A stretch of DNA of 64,000 nucleotides, from positions 1-64,000 of the forward strand of contig PNAS01000056.1 of NCBI GenBank assembly GCA_003169695.1, given 5' to 3'. Positions 8,843 through 17,530 of this stretch are shown piece after piece (the first letter of the stretch is position 1; every line of letters begins with the position of its first letter). The translations under genes and the position numbers were made by a program. The notes beneath the pieces are model-generated. The model saw nothing but the letters and a program-made list of their open reading frames with translations, made no database searches and was not told the DNA's origin. The stretch is from Spartobacteria bacterium (GTDB lineage: Bacteria > Verrucomicrobiota > Verrucomicrobiia > Chthoniobacterales > UBA10450).

Positions 8843-9712
8843 CTAAGAAAACCGGCCAAGAATCGCGCTGAGCTTGTCCTTGGTCGCTGCAGGCCAAAGT
8901 TTGCGGTTTGTCACCAGGGCCGAATCGAGCGCTCGATGTTCCGGCCAATCAGGTTCGGCCGGAAGGCGCGGGATCGCATCGACGAGAATTTTTTTCGCTG
9001 TTTCGGCGTTTGCGACCAAATGTTCGAAAACCGTGTGGGCGGAAACGGGTTCTTCTTCCACCTTCCAGCAATCGTAATCGGTAATCATAGCCAGAGTCGC
9101 GAGAGCGATCTCCGCCTCTCGCGCCAATTTCGCTTCGGGCAGATTAGTCATTCCAATGACGTCGAAGCCGTGGCGGCGATTCAACTCCGATTCCGCGCGC
9201 GTTGAAAAGGCGGGCCCGTCCATGTTCACGTAAGTTCCGCCGTTGTGGACCCTCACGCCCGACTCGCGAGCCGACTCGGCGAGAATGTGGCGCAAGTTGG
9301 TTGAGATCGGTTCTGCGAAGCTCACGTGCGCGGCGATGCCGCCTCCAAAAAATGTGTGCTCGGCGCGCTGACTTGTCCGATCGAAGAACTGCGAGGGCAA
9401 AAGTATATCGCGCGGCGCGTATTTTTCCTGCAAACTGCCAACCGCGGTCACGCAAATAATCCACCGAACGTTGAGCGAACGGAGCGCATAGATGTTGGCG
9501 CGATGATTCAGCTCGTGCGGAAGCAACCGATGTCCGCGTCCGTGCCGCGGCAAAAAATAAACCTGCCGTCCATGCATGTGCCCTGCGATGATCGTATCGG
9601 ATGGATCGCCAAAAGGCGTTTCGACGCGCTGCTCAGCAGGCTTCTCGACGCCCTCCATCTGATAAAGACCACTCCCACCGATGATCCCGATTGCCGGTAG
9701 ATTCTCGCTCAT
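8843..9712 (-). CDS. mtnP: S-methyl-5'-thioadenosine phosphorylase
   Basis: Cleaves methylthioadenosine to adenine and methylthioribose-1-phosphate in methionine salvage. The 289-aa protein starts with IGIIGGSGLYQMEGVE. It has the phosphate-binding FLPRHGRGHRLLPHELN block (Arg-His), the substrate loop MDGPAFSTRAES, the MTAP-type GMTNLPEAKLAREAEI stretch and the base-contacting TDYDCW motif. The frame remains open to 9817, but ATG 9712 gives the family N-terminus and leaves a 159-bp divergent gap before miaB. The NLPEAKLA motif favours MTAP over inosine/guanosine phosphorylase. Confidence 0.93.
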   Translation of the reverse strand: MSENLPAIGIIGGSGLYQMEGVEKPAEQRVETPFGDPSDTIIAGHMHGRQVYFLPRHGRGHRLLPHELNHRANIYALRSLNVRWIICVTAVGSLQEKYAPRDILLPSQFFDRTSQRAEHTFFGGGIAAHVSFAEPISTNLRHILAESARESGVRVHNGGTYVNMDGPAFSTRAESELNRRHGFDVIGMTNLPEAKLAREAEIALATLAMITDYDCWKVEEEPVSAHTVFEHLVANAETAKKILVDAIPRLPAEPDWPEHRALDSALVTNRKLWPAATKDKLSAILGRFS

Positions 9713-9871
9713 TGTGGGGATTAAATCTGAAACCGCGAGAGGATGGGAAGTCGAATGTAGACTCGCTTGCCGCGCTTGTCGCTTTGGTTGGCGTTCGCCG
9801 CGGCCAGCGCTTATCAATTTAGGGTCCTTCTAGCGCAGGCTACTGCTCTGTGTCACAATTCCGCTCTCTCG

Positions 9872-11227
9872 ATGCCGAAATTCTTTATCAAAACATACGG
9901 CTGCCAGATGAATGAGCGCGACTCGGAACAGGTCGCTCACTCGTTGATTGCGCGTGGTTACGAACGTGCGGCGCATGAGACCGAAGCGGACATCGTCCTC
10001 CTAAACACGTGCAGCGTTCGCGACATGGCTGATCAAAAAGCGCTCGGGAAGATGGGAATGCTCGGCCAGATCGCAAAGCGCCGGCCGGAAGTCGTTTTTG
10101 GATTTCTCGGATGCATGGCGCAGGCGCAGGGTAAGGCGCTCTTTGCCGGCCTGCCTCATGTGGACCTCGTTGTGGGCACACAAAAATTTCATCGCGTCGC
10201 GGATTACGTCGAAGAGCTGCTCGAGAAAAAACGGGCGCGGCGGATGGATGATCCCCGCTTCTCAATCTGCGATACCGGCGAAGAGACCGGCTCCGAGGAA
10301 ACCATTTGTGATCACGAACTGAAGAGTCAGCAGGCGACGGCTTTCGTTTCCATCATGCAAGGCTGCAACATGCATTGCACCTTTTGCATTGTGCCACGGA
10401 CACGCGGCCCGGAACGAAGTCGCTCGATCGAAGAAGTCGTGCGTGAGGTGCGCGAGCTCGTCGCGCACGACGTCAAGGAAGTGACACTCCTCGGCCAAAT
10501 AGTGAACCTGTTCGGGCGGCACGACATCCCGAAGGTGAATGGCAAAAGCCCCTTCGTCCAATTGCTCGAAGCGGTGCACGAGATCAACGGTCTGGAGCGG
10601 CTTCGCTTTACCTCCCCGCACCCAATCGGATTTCGCGACGACCTTATCCAGGCATTGGCTGATCTGCCGAAAATCGCCGAGCACGTTCATCTTCCGCTCC
10701 AATCTGGATCGAACCGTATTCTAAAGGCAATGCACCGTCCTTACACTGCTGAGAAGTACCGGTTGTTGGTCGATCGTATCCGTCAGGCGCGCGACGAAAT
10801 TGCAATCACGACTGATGTGATCGTCGGTTTTCCCGGTGAAGACGAAGAGGACTACGCGCAGACCCGGGATCTGGTTGAAGAGATTCAGTTCGATAATGCC
10901 TTTATCTTCCGCTATTCGACTCGGCGCGATACGCCGGCGGCGACAATGGCCGGGCAGGTTGATGAGCAGGTGAAAGAGCGGCGCAACCAGGACCTGCTGA
11001 ACGTTGTCGATGCGTCAGCGCGCCGCGCGAACAAGCGTTTGGTCGGGCGCGATGTCGAGATTCTGTGTGAAGGGCCGAGTCGGACGAATGCGGCGCGGTT
11101 GATGGGGCGCACCCGGACGAACAAGATCGTTGTCTTCGAAGGGAAACCGGAACACGTCGGCGAAATTTTCGAGGTCACTGTCAAACGGTCGAACGGATTC
11201 AGCTTGTATGGAAGGCCGGTCGTGTAA
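9872..11227 (+). CDS. miaB: tRNA-2-methylthio-N6-dimethylallyladenosine synthase
   Basis: Radical-SAM methylthiotransferase that adds the 2-methylthio group to i6A37 of tRNAs reading UNN codons. The N-terminal UPF0004 domain carries three cluster cysteines: C11 in YGCQMNERDSE, one in NTCSVRD and one in GFLGCMAQ. The radical-SAM cluster motif is C165-N-M-H-C169-T-F-C172. A TRAM RNA-binding domain forms the last 65 residues (RDVEILCEGPS to FSLYGRPV). ATG 9872 is chosen over the long upstream extension because the conserved MPKFFIKTYGCQMN beginning starts there. The length of 451 aa is normal. Confidence 0.96.
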   Translation: MPKFFIKTYGCQMNERDSEQVAHSLIARGYERAAHETEADIVLLNTCSVRDMADQKALGKMGMLGQIAKRRPEVVFGFLGCMAQAQGKALFAGLPHVDLVVGTQKFHRVADYVEELLEKKRARRMDDPRFSICDTGEETGSEETICDHELKSQQATAFVSIMQGCNMHCTFCIVPRTRGPERSRSIEEVVREVRELVAHDVKEVTLLGQIVNLFGRHDIPKVNGKSPFVQLLEAVHEINGLERLRFTSPHPIGFRDDLIQALADLPKIAEHVHLPLQSGSNRILKAMHRPYTAEKYRLLVDRIRQARDEIAITTDVIVGFPGEDEEDYAQTRDLVEEIQFDNAFIFRYSTRRDTPAATMAGQVDEQVKERRNQDLLNVVDASARRANKRLVGRDVEILCEGPSRTNAARLMGRTRTNKIVVFEGKPEHVGEIFEVTVKRSNGFSLYGRPVV

Positions 11228-11247
11228 ACCTCCTCTCCGACTCACGC

Positions 11248-11799
11248 ATGATTTATCACTTATCTCTTCAGACAGCTGGTGTTATCGCTGGCCTTTTCCT
11301 TTTGCTCATCAGCGTGCCGGGGCTGATCAAACCCGAACTCGCGCGCGGCTTTGCCCAGCGCTTGCCCCGGTCCCGCGTCGCTGGCTTCGCGCTCTTGACG
11401 GTCGATTTGTTTTGGAGCCTGTGGCTTCTCGCGACGATGGAAATGGGAGAGTTTTCCAGTTTTCGGCGGCCACTGCTCATCATCCTGCCCATTGGTTTCT
11501 TTCTTGTGTTGAGGTTCGTAGACGAGTTTCTTGTCGTCCGCGCCCTCGGCATGCTTTTTCTGCTGGGGGCCGAGCCGCTTCTCGATGCCGCTTTCTTTCG
11601 GACGGAACCAAGCCGGCTTTTCGTGACGGTGTTCGCATATCTCTTGATCGTCATTGGATTGTTTTGGGTCACGATGCCGTACCTATTACGCGATCAGATA
11701 AATTGGAGTGCACGCACCCCTGCACGCTGGCGTTTAACGCACGGCGTTGCCTTGCTCTACGGAGCAGCGATTCTCGCATGCGCCGTCACGCGATATTAG
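11248..11799 (+). CDS. Multi-span integral membrane protein of unknown function
   Basis: 183-aa very hydrophobic protein with about five or six predicted transmembrane segments: TAGVIAGLFLLLISVPGL, GFALLTVDLFWSLWLLA, PLLIILPIGFFLVLRF, a segment around ALGMLFLLGAEPLL, VFAYLLIVIGLFWVTM and a C-terminal GVALLYGAAILACAV. No catalytic motif or family signature was recognised. It begins 20 bp after miaB and is followed by the GT9 gene on the same strand, so co-transcription with either is possible. The conserved-looking FVDEFLVVRALG stretch may help a profile search. Confidence 0.75.
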   Translation: MIYHLSLQTAGVIAGLFLLLISVPGLIKPELARGFAQRLPRSRVAGFALLTVDLFWSLWLLATMEMGEFSSFRRPLLIILPIGFFLVLRFVDEFLVVRALGMLFLLGAEPLLDAAFFRTEPSRLFVTVFAYLLIVIGLFWVTMPYLLRDQINWSARTPARWRLTHGVALLYGAAILACAVTRY

Positions 11800-11840
11800 A
11801 TCTTCTCTAACGGCGTTCTATGGGCGCCGATTTGCGGCAT

Positions 11841-12755
11841 ATGAACCGCCTTCTCGTGATTCGCGGGGGCGCGATCGGGGACTTCATTCTCACGCTGCCG
11901 GCGATCAAGCTTTTACGCGATCGGTTCCTGCAGGCGCACATTGAAATCCTCGGTTACACACACATCACTGCCCTCGCCGAGAAGCGCTTCTATGCCGATG
12001 CGATTCGCTCCATCGAATATGGACCCCTCGCCAAGTTCTTCGCGAGGGACGCTGCGCTTCCGGCGGAGTTGACCGAGTACTTTAGCAGCTTCGATTTGAT
12101 CGTGAGCTACCTCTTTGATCCAGACGGGATCTTTCAAAGCAATCTGAAGCGCTGTGGAATCAAAATGTTTATTGCAGGCCCGCCGAAGATGAACGGCCAC
12201 GAGCATGCGGCGCTTCAGCTCGCCCGACCTATTGAACAGATCGGCTTACATTTGAAAAATCCCGCGGCGAGGATTTATCCCACCGAAGTGGATCGGGAGT
12301 TCGCCCTTGGTATCCTTGGCAATTCCAGCAAACCCGTCATCACGCTTCATCCGGGTAGCGGAAGCGAGACAAAAAATTGGCCGATCGAGAAGTGGAAGAA
12401 ACTTGGCAAACACCTCTTCTCAAGCGATCGCACGGTTCTCGTGGTGGCGGGTGAAGCGGACGAAGAGCGCGTGTGGCAGCTGGAGGCCGCTTGGAAAGAC
12501 AAGCCGGTTCGATTCGCGAAGCATCTCGCACTGCCCAACCTCGCCGCTTTGTTTGAAACCTCGATCGTGATCGGGCACGACAGCGGGGTTTCTCACATCG
12601 CGGCCGCGGTAGGCGCACGATCTATCGTGCTCTTCGGTCCAACTGATCCCGCAATTTGGGCGCCGGCGAATGAAAACGTAACGGTTCTGCGGGCGCCCGA
12701 AGGCGATTTGCGTTTACTCGCAGTCGACAAGGTCCTCGAGACGATTACGGGCTGA
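11841..12755 (+). CDS. Glycosyltransferase family 9 (ADP-heptose:LPS heptosyltransferase-like)
   Basis: 304-aa GT-B fold enzyme. The N-terminus MNRLLVIRGGAIGDFILTLPAIK is the GT9 hallmark, in which the GAIGD turn acts in the active site. The C-terminal domain has VITLHPGSGSETKNWP, the nucleotide-sugar binding segment, and VIGHDSGVSHIAAAVGA with VLFGPTDPAIWAP. GT9 enzymes add heptose to the LPS core on the cytoplasmic side of the inner membrane. An ATG at 11820 would add seven residues, but ATG 11841 gives the conserved start. Its specific acceptor is unknown. Confidence 0.9.
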   Translation: MNRLLVIRGGAIGDFILTLPAIKLLRDRFLQAHIEILGYTHITALAEKRFYADAIRSIEYGPLAKFFARDAALPAELTEYFSSFDLIVSYLFDPDGIFQSNLKRCGIKMFIAGPPKMNGHEHAALQLARPIEQIGLHLKNPAARIYPTEVDREFALGILGNSSKPVITLHPGSGSETKNWPIEKWKKLGKHLFSSDRTVLVVAGEADEERVWQLEAAWKDKPVRFAKHLALPNLAALFETSIVIGHDSGVSHIAAAVGARSIVLFGPTDPAIWAPANENVTVLRAPEGDLRLLAVDKVLETITG

Positions 12756-12774
12756 TTGCCGAGGCGGCACCGCT

Positions 12775-12810
12775 GTCATTCCGAGTCGCGCATACGACGA
12801 GGGACCTCGC
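12775..12810. repeat. Half-element of dispersed palindromic repeat
   Basis: The bases after the GT9 gene read GTCATTCCGAGTCGCG, followed by ACGACGAGGGACCTCGC. This matches the left arm of the intergenic palindrome family seen intact at 45819-45938 and 52576-52755. Only one arm is evident here. It sits between the convergent GT9 and dnaN genes and adds nothing readable as protein. Confidence 0.6.
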
Positions 12811-12841
12811 AAGTGTCCGCAACGACTGGGTTGAGCAAATG

Positions 12842-13939
12842 CTACGAGCTGATGCGCATTGGCATCAGTACGTAAAGAAACGGCGTTTGAATTTTCAGCA
12901 CGCCCGGGCTCATCTCATCGATCAGATCGAGAAACACTTCGTCCTCAGTCAGCGCTCGCAGCGGCGCCATGAAAAACTCCGGATTGAACGCGATCGAAAA
13001 CTCGCGGCCTTTGTAAGCCACTGCCAGCGACTCCTTCGCCTCGCCGACTTCCGGCGTGTTGGCGGTAATATCGATGTTGTTCTTGGTGAAATTCAGCTTG
13101 ATCGAGTTCGATTTATCGCTCGCCAGCAACGAAACGCGCCGCAGCGAATTCAGGAACGTCTCACGCTCGAGGGTGACGCGCTCCTTCGTCTCGGAGGGAA
13201 TGACCTGCTTATAATTCGGATAATTCCCTTCGATCAGCTTTGAAACCAGAAACGTATTGTTTAAGTCGAAAGCAATCTGGCCGCTGCCGACGCTGACTTT
13301 TACTTCGCCATCGTCCGTCAGGAGTCGCTGCAATTCCGTGACCGCTTTGGTCGGCACGATGATGTCCGCCTCATGGCTGCGCGGGAATTCGAGCTCGATG
13401 TCCACCATCGCCAGACGCCGGCCATCCGTCGCAACCAGCGTGAGCTTGTTTTCTTTCAGACTGAAGAGCAGGCCGTTGAGGACGTAACGCGTTTCGTCAG
13501 TCGAGATCGCATAGGACGTTTTTCGCAATCCATCGCGCAAATCCTTCTGCCGAATCGTGATGACCTTCGCGCTGTCAAATTTCGGCAAGGGCGGGAACTC
13601 TTCTTCCGGCAGGCCGAGGATCTTAAAAAAACTTTGGCCGCTTCGAATGGAAGCCGCGTTTTTCCCGTCGACCTCGACTTGAACTTCGCTCGAGGGCAGC
13701 TCGCGAATGATGGTGAAAAGACGCCGCGCCGGCAGCGTGGTCGCGCCTTCCTTTTCGATGTTCGCCTCGAAACTTCCACGGACGCCGACGTCCAGATCGG
13801 TTGTGGTCAAGTGGACTTCATTGCCTTTGGCCTGCAACAAAACGTTGGAAAGAATCGGAAGTGTCGTGCGAGTGCTGACGACGTTTTGCACTTGCTGCAA
13901 ACCTTCGAGCAACTTTTCTTTCGTGACGTTAAATTTCAT
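12842..13939 (-). CDS. dnaN: DNA polymerase III sliding clamp (beta subunit)
   Basis: Ring-shaped processivity factor. The 365-aa protein has the three-fold clamp architecture: it begins MKFNVTKEKLLEGLQQVQNVV, with RTTLPILSNVLLQA in domain 1, ARRLFTIIRELP, TSYAISTDETRYVLNGLLF in domain 2 and VATDGRRLAMV. It ends in the usual LIDEMSPGVLKIQTPFLYVLMPMRI segment that carries the hydrophobic partner-binding groove. It follows dnaA on the same strand with an 84-bp gap, the ancestral dnaA-dnaN order. Confidence 0.97.
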   Translation of the reverse strand: MKFNVTKEKLLEGLQQVQNVVSTRTTLPILSNVLLQAKGNEVHLTTTDLDVGVRGSFEANIEKEGATTLPARRLFTIIRELPSSEVQVEVDGKNAASIRSGQSFFKILGLPEEEFPPLPKFDSAKVITIRQKDLRDGLRKTSYAISTDETRYVLNGLLFSLKENKLTLVATDGRRLAMVDIELEFPRSHEADIIVPTKAVTELQRLLTDDGEVKVSVGSGQIAFDLNNTFLVSKLIEGNYPNYKQVIPSETKERVTLERETFLNSLRRVSLLASDKSNSIKLNFTKNNIDITANTPEVGEAKESLAVAYKGREFSIAFNPEFFMAPLRALTEDEVFLDLIDEMSPGVLKIQTPFLYVLMPMRISS

Positions 13940-14023
13940 GAAGGTACGAACAGCTAAGATGTAAGGCTTACGATTTTATTCGGCAACCGCAATCTGGCCA
14001 GTGGCGCGGAGAAGTCGCATTCC

Positions 14024-15382
14024 TCAACGCTGCAGAGCGCTGTCGATGAATGAGATAGTTTGCCGAATGTTGTCCTGTTCCTGCATGCGGCGCTTCACCA
14101 ATTTGCACGCGTGCAGCACGGTGCCATGATCGCGGCCGCCGAACGCATCTCCGATTTCGTTCAGCGACGCCTTGGTCAATTCCCTCGCGAGGTACATCGC
14201 GATTTGCCGCGGGAAAGCGATGTTGGCCGGGCGGCGTTTGCTCGTCATATCCGCCAGGCGCACGTCGTAATGTTCCGCCACGCGTCGCTGGATTTGTTCG
14301 ATCGTGACGGCATGCCGCGCTTCCTCCTGCAAAATATCTTTCAGGAGATGCTCGACAACGTCGTTGGTCAGCTCCTTGCCGCTGAGGGATGCAAACGACG
14401 CGACGCGCATGAGCGCACCTTCCAGCCGGCGGACGTTCGTGCGAATACGGATGGCCAGAAAGTCGAAAGTCTCTTCACGTAGTTTGATGCCGAGGGTGTG
14501 CGCTTTCTTGCGCAGGATCGCCATGCGCGTTTCCACATCGGGCGGCTGAAGCTCGGCGGTGAGCCCCCATTCGAAACGCGAAACCAGCCGGTGCTCGAGA
14601 TTCGCGATCTCGGAAGGCGGGCGGTCGCTCGAGAGCACAATCTGTTTATGCCCGTCAAAGAGCGTATTGAAGGTGTGAAAAAATTCTTCCTGCGAGCGCT
14701 CCTTGCCTCCGAGAAACTGAATGTCGTCGATCAGGAGCAGATCCGCCTGCCGATACCGCTTGCGAAATTTTACCAGATTGTTGTGCTGAATCGCGTCGAT
14801 AAATTCGTTGATGAAAAGTTCGCTGGAAAGGTACATAACCTTCGCGTTTTTCTTCTTCATCCCGACGTATTGGCCGATCGATTGCATCAGGTGCGTCTTA
14901 CCGAGCCCGACGCCCCCGTAAATGAAGAGAGGGTTATACGTCCGCGCGGGAGATTGCGCGACCGCGAGACTGGCCGCGTGCGCGATTTCGTTGTTCGGAC
15001 CGACGACGAATGATTCGAAACTGTTGCGCGGATTAAGCCCGAGCGCATTGCTGGATTGCTTGGCGTCCCGGGAATTCTCCCGTGCAAATTCCTTTCCTGG
15101 AATCTCAGGGAGACTCTCTTCGTCCAGTCCCTCGGAAGCCGAAGAAAATTTCACTTTCCGCGGCGCGCCAAAAGCGGTGACGATCGCCGCCTGCAACGCC
15201 GTCATATGATTACTTTCGATCCAGAATTGATAGATGTTATTTGGAACCCGAAACGTAAACGCGTCGTCCGTCGCATGGACGAGCTGAACCGCGGAAAACC
15301 AGCGCTTAAAAGTGTCCGGACTAACCTGCGGCTTTAGCGCTGCCGACAATTTCTGCCATAGCTGAGCGTAATTCTCGTCCAT
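14024..15382 (-). CDS. dnaA: Chromosomal replication initiator DnaA
   Basis: AAA+ initiator that binds DnaA boxes and melts the origin. Domain I is at residues 1-80 (YAQLWQKLSAALKPQVSPDTFKRWF). A linker with a Ser/Asn-rich stretch follows. Domain III carries Walker A (YGGVGLGKTHLMQSIG), Walker B (LLIDDIQFLGGK) and sensor 1 (IVLSSDRPPSEI). Domain IV ends with the DNA-binding signature in the form GGRDHGTVLHACK. The usual Thr after RDH is Gly here, at a residue that contacts DNA in the E. coli protein. The 452-aa length is normal. It lies immediately upstream of dnaN. Confidence 0.97.
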   Translation of the reverse strand: MDENYAQLWQKLSAALKPQVSPDTFKRWFSAVQLVHATDDAFTFRVPNNIYQFWIESNHMTALQAAIVTAFGAPRKVKFSSASEGLDEESLPEIPGKEFARENSRDAKQSSNALGLNPRNSFESFVVGPNNEIAHAASLAVAQSPARTYNPLFIYGGVGLGKTHLMQSIGQYVGMKKKNAKVMYLSSELFINEFIDAIQHNNLVKFRKRYRQADLLLIDDIQFLGGKERSQEEFFHTFNTLFDGHKQIVLSSDRPPSEIANLEHRLVSRFEWGLTAELQPPDVETRMAILRKKAHTLGIKLREETFDFLAIRIRTNVRRLEGALMRVASFASLSGKELTNDVVEHLLKDILQEEARHAVTIEQIQRRVAEHYDVRLADMTSKRRPANIAFPRQIAMYLARELTKASLNEIGDAFGGRDHGTVLHACKLVKRRMQEQDNIRQTISFIDSALQR

Positions 15383-15908
15383 ACCGACTTGTTAACAGCG
15401 TTAAGCAACCCGCCGCGCGGGAGGCGGAGGCAAGAGTTGCGAGGTAAAGTGTAATTGGGCAGCGTTGCCTTCCGGGAGGTCTGGAAGCAAGCTCTCTCGG
15501 AAAATCTGCATTCCACCCGCGAAATACGAGGGAAAAACGGTATGGGCAGTGGGATGCGATGGGCGCGGCACAGAGGGAGGCAAACTATCCTTCGTCGATC
15601 GGGTCGCTCTGGCGGGTATTATACTCATTCTAGCTCTTTGTAATTGCTCAAAACTGTTCACATCTTATTAACACCTGCTTTGTTCTCTCTCTGCCAGCGG
15701 CTTGAGATTAGAAACCGCGCAAAGATGCGACAAGCAAAAACCTGAACTTTATTTTTGTTTGCGAATCAAAAAAATCTTGACGAAAAATTCCAACGGGAGA
15801 TTGCCCGAATACGCTCGGAGATGCGTGCGCGGGCAGTTGACCCTATCCTGCCGAACGCGCAACGTTGCTCCCGAATTAGCGTTCGCCTCACTCGCCGCGG
15901 CTCCTGAA
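15383..15908. other. Non-coding stretch upstream of dnaA; candidate oriC
   Basis: A 526-bp stretch without a convincing gene lies between dnaA and the next gene on the opposite strand. The part around 15600-15800 is AT-rich against a GC-rich background. It holds three sites resembling DnaA boxes: TTGTTAACA (15389-15397), CTGTTCACA (15654-15662) and TTATTAACA (15665-15673). None is a perfect TTATCCACA. The position beside dnaA and the AT-rich patches fit an origin, but the box matches are weak and no cluster of repeats was found, so this is a candidate only. It must also contain the dnaA promoter. Confidence 0.3.
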
Positions 15909-16472
15909 ATGCGTCCCAATTCTTACCGCGGAATCAAGAACAGAGCGGGGAATGTGCGGTTTTTTTGGGCGGCCTCGGTCGCGCTTCTCATTTCTGTCCT
16001 CCCCGCGTGGGCCGTGGATGACATTCCGCCGCCATTCGGGTTCCACTGGAATGACTCGATGACGAAGGTCGAGCAGGTTCTCCTGGGCGCAAAAGCCAAG
16101 ATCGTCACGAAGATACGAAAGGAAAAACGCGAGGTGTGGACCGTCGAGGGACTTGTGCAGCCGGGTCTCAAGCGAACGCTCTTTACTTTCAAGGAAGGTT
16201 TTCTCGTCGAGGTGGAATTGCAGTACGAATACCCGGACTGGAGCATCGAGCGTTACAACGATCGGATGGGAGAAATCCGACGTTACTTCGACGCGAAGTT
16301 CGGAACAGGAAAATTGGTCTCGCGATCGCGCGACACCGACTCAGATGTGATCCAGACGCTGGTGGGCTATCAATGGATTGTCGGCGGAACGATGCTCGAA
16401 CTCTTCTATTTTTCCGCCCAGCGCGACCTGATGGTGTTCCGCAGCATTACCGTCACCTACAAGGCGATTTAG
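15909..16472 (+). CDS. Hypothetical secreted protein
   Basis: 187-aa protein from ATG 15909. The N-terminus has a basic stretch followed by FFWAASVALLISVLPAWAVDD, a signal peptide with a probable cut after AWA. The mature part starts PPPFGFHWNDSMTKVEQVLLG, a pattern seen in small periplasmic proteins that measure a per-residue match to a threshold. It continues with alternating beta-type segments (VEVELQYEYPDWS, YQWIVGGTMLELFYFS). No family was recognised with confidence. The frame extends upstream to 15702, but that part has no signal-like character. It is convergent with def. Confidence 0.7.
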   Translation: MRPNSYRGIKNRAGNVRFFWAASVALLISVLPAWAVDDIPPPFGFHWNDSMTKVEQVLLGAKAKIVTKIRKEKREVWTVEGLVQPGLKRTLFTFKEGFLVEVELQYEYPDWSIERYNDRMGEIRRYFDAKFGTGKLVSRSRDTDSDVIQTLVGYQWIVGGTMLELFYFSAQRDLMVFRSITVTYKAI

Positions 16473-16486
16473 GGTGGCGCGAGCTC

Positions 16487-16517
16487 CCAGCTTGCGAACC
16501 AACAGCACGCAAGCTGG
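16487..16517. repeat. Perfect 10-bp inverted repeat between convergent genes
   Basis: CCAGCTTGCG (16487-16496) and CGCAAGCTGG (16508-16517) form a perfect stem with an 11-base loop. It sits between the hypothetical secreted-protein gene and def, which converge. There is no T-run on either side, so it is not a classic terminator. It could be an RNA hairpin that stalls transcription from both sides or a dispersed palindrome. Confidence 0.5.
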
Positions 16518-16546
16518 ACTCCAATACCTACCCCTGGTCGCTTGCG

Positions 16547-17104
16547 CTACCTTTTCAACGTTTCCTTCTGCAATCGCTTTAGCCGGCTCGACAGACTGGC
16601 TTTCGCGACAGAGCTCATCCGGTCAATAAACAAGATGCCGTTCAAGTGATCGACTTCATGCTGTAAAGCGCGCGCGAGTAATCCCGCCGCCTCAATCTGG
16701 ACCGTTTCTCCTTCGATCGTCTCTGCTTCCACACGCACGGAAATGGCGCGATCAATGTCGGCGGTGATTTCGGGAAAACTAAGACAACCCTCATTGCCGG
16801 AGGTCGTCTCTTCGTCCAGTTGGAGTTTCGGGTTGAGCAACATCAGGGGCATCGCGCTCGCCGGGTCGACCTTCGTGCCATTCACCTTCATCGTGCTCGG
16901 GCGATCTTCGACCTGCGAAACGTCGAGCACGGTGAGCTGAAGCGCCGCGCCCACCTGTTGGGCGGCGAGACCGATGCCGTTCGCGGCATGCATCGTCTCC
17001 AGCATGTCGGCCGCAAGAGAGCGAATGCGCTCGTCCACTTGCTCGATCCGCTTGCCCTTCGCGCGCAAAATCGGGTTTCCGTATTTTACTATGGGCAATT
17101 TCAT
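16547..17104 (-). CDS. def: Peptide deformylase
   Basis: Metalloenzyme that removes the N-formyl group from nascent proteins. All three motifs are present in 185 aa: GIGLAAQQVG (motif 1), EGCLSFPEI (motif 2, Cys metal ligand) and QHEVDHLNG (motif 3, HExxH with both His ligands and the catalytic Glu). The C-terminus has a basic helix (LSSRLKRLQKE). Its ATG overlaps the exbD stop by 4 bp, placing it at the end of the tonB-exbB-exbD transcription unit. That is an unusual partner for a deformylase, which more often sits with fmt. Confidence 0.96.
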   Translation of the reverse strand: MKLPIVKYGNPILRAKGKRIEQVDERIRSLAADMLETMHAANGIGLAAQQVGAALQLTVLDVSQVEDRPSTMKVNGTKVDPASAMPLMLLNPKLQLDEETTSGNEGCLSFPEITADIDRAISVRVEAETIEGETVQIEAAGLLARALQHEVDHLNGILFIDRMSSVAKASLSSRLKRLQKETLKR

Positions 17105-17508
17105 TTTTCGCCATGCGTGAAAGCGGGCAGGTTTTTCACCCCGGCGAGCTTCAACGCGTCCATGACTTTAATGATCGTCCCAAACGAAGCTTTCTTGTCC
17201 GCTTGCAAAGCGAGGGCAGATTTGCGCGTGGGCGGCAAATTCCTCACGGAAGTTTCCAGCTCATCCGCGCTGATCACTTGGCCGTCGAGCCGGATTTCGT
17301 CATTCTCGTTCACGCTGACAATTGCGTGCTCGAGCTCAGCCGCCGCATTAGCCGCTGTTTTTGACTCTGGAAGATTGATCTGAACTTCAGGCTGATCTTT
17401 TTTGAAAGTGGTCGAGACGACGAAAAAGATGAGGAGAATCGTCAGGATATCGACGAGCGAAACGATGATGATGGAGGGCGCCCGCCTTTTCCGGACCGCG
17501 ATCTTCAT
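17101..17508 (-). CDS. exbD: Biopolymer transport protein ExbD/TolR (cluster 1)
   Basis: 135-aa inner-membrane protein of the proton-driven ExbB-ExbD-TonB motor. It has one N-terminal span (IIIVSLVDILTILLIFFVVST) containing the conserved Asp required for proton coupling (LVDILTILL). The periplasmic domain follows (VQINLPES, ALQADKKASFGTIIKVMDAL). Length is normal. It lies 22 bp downstream of exbB and overlaps def by 4 bp. Confidence 0.93.
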   Translation of the reverse strand: MKIAVRKRRAPSIIIVSLVDILTILLIFFVVSTTFKKDQPEVQINLPESKTAANAAAELEHAIVSVNENDEIRLDGQVISADELETSVRNLPPTRKSALALQADKKASFGTIIKVMDALKLAGVKNLPAFTHGEK

Positions 17509-17530
17509 GGCAACAAAACCGAGCGACGCG

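Noticed and set aside
15702-15908. Upstream extension of the frame ending at 16472
   Set aside because: Composition is not protein-like and the signal peptide begins at 15909. The extension overlaps the candidate origin region, so the downstream ATG was chosen.
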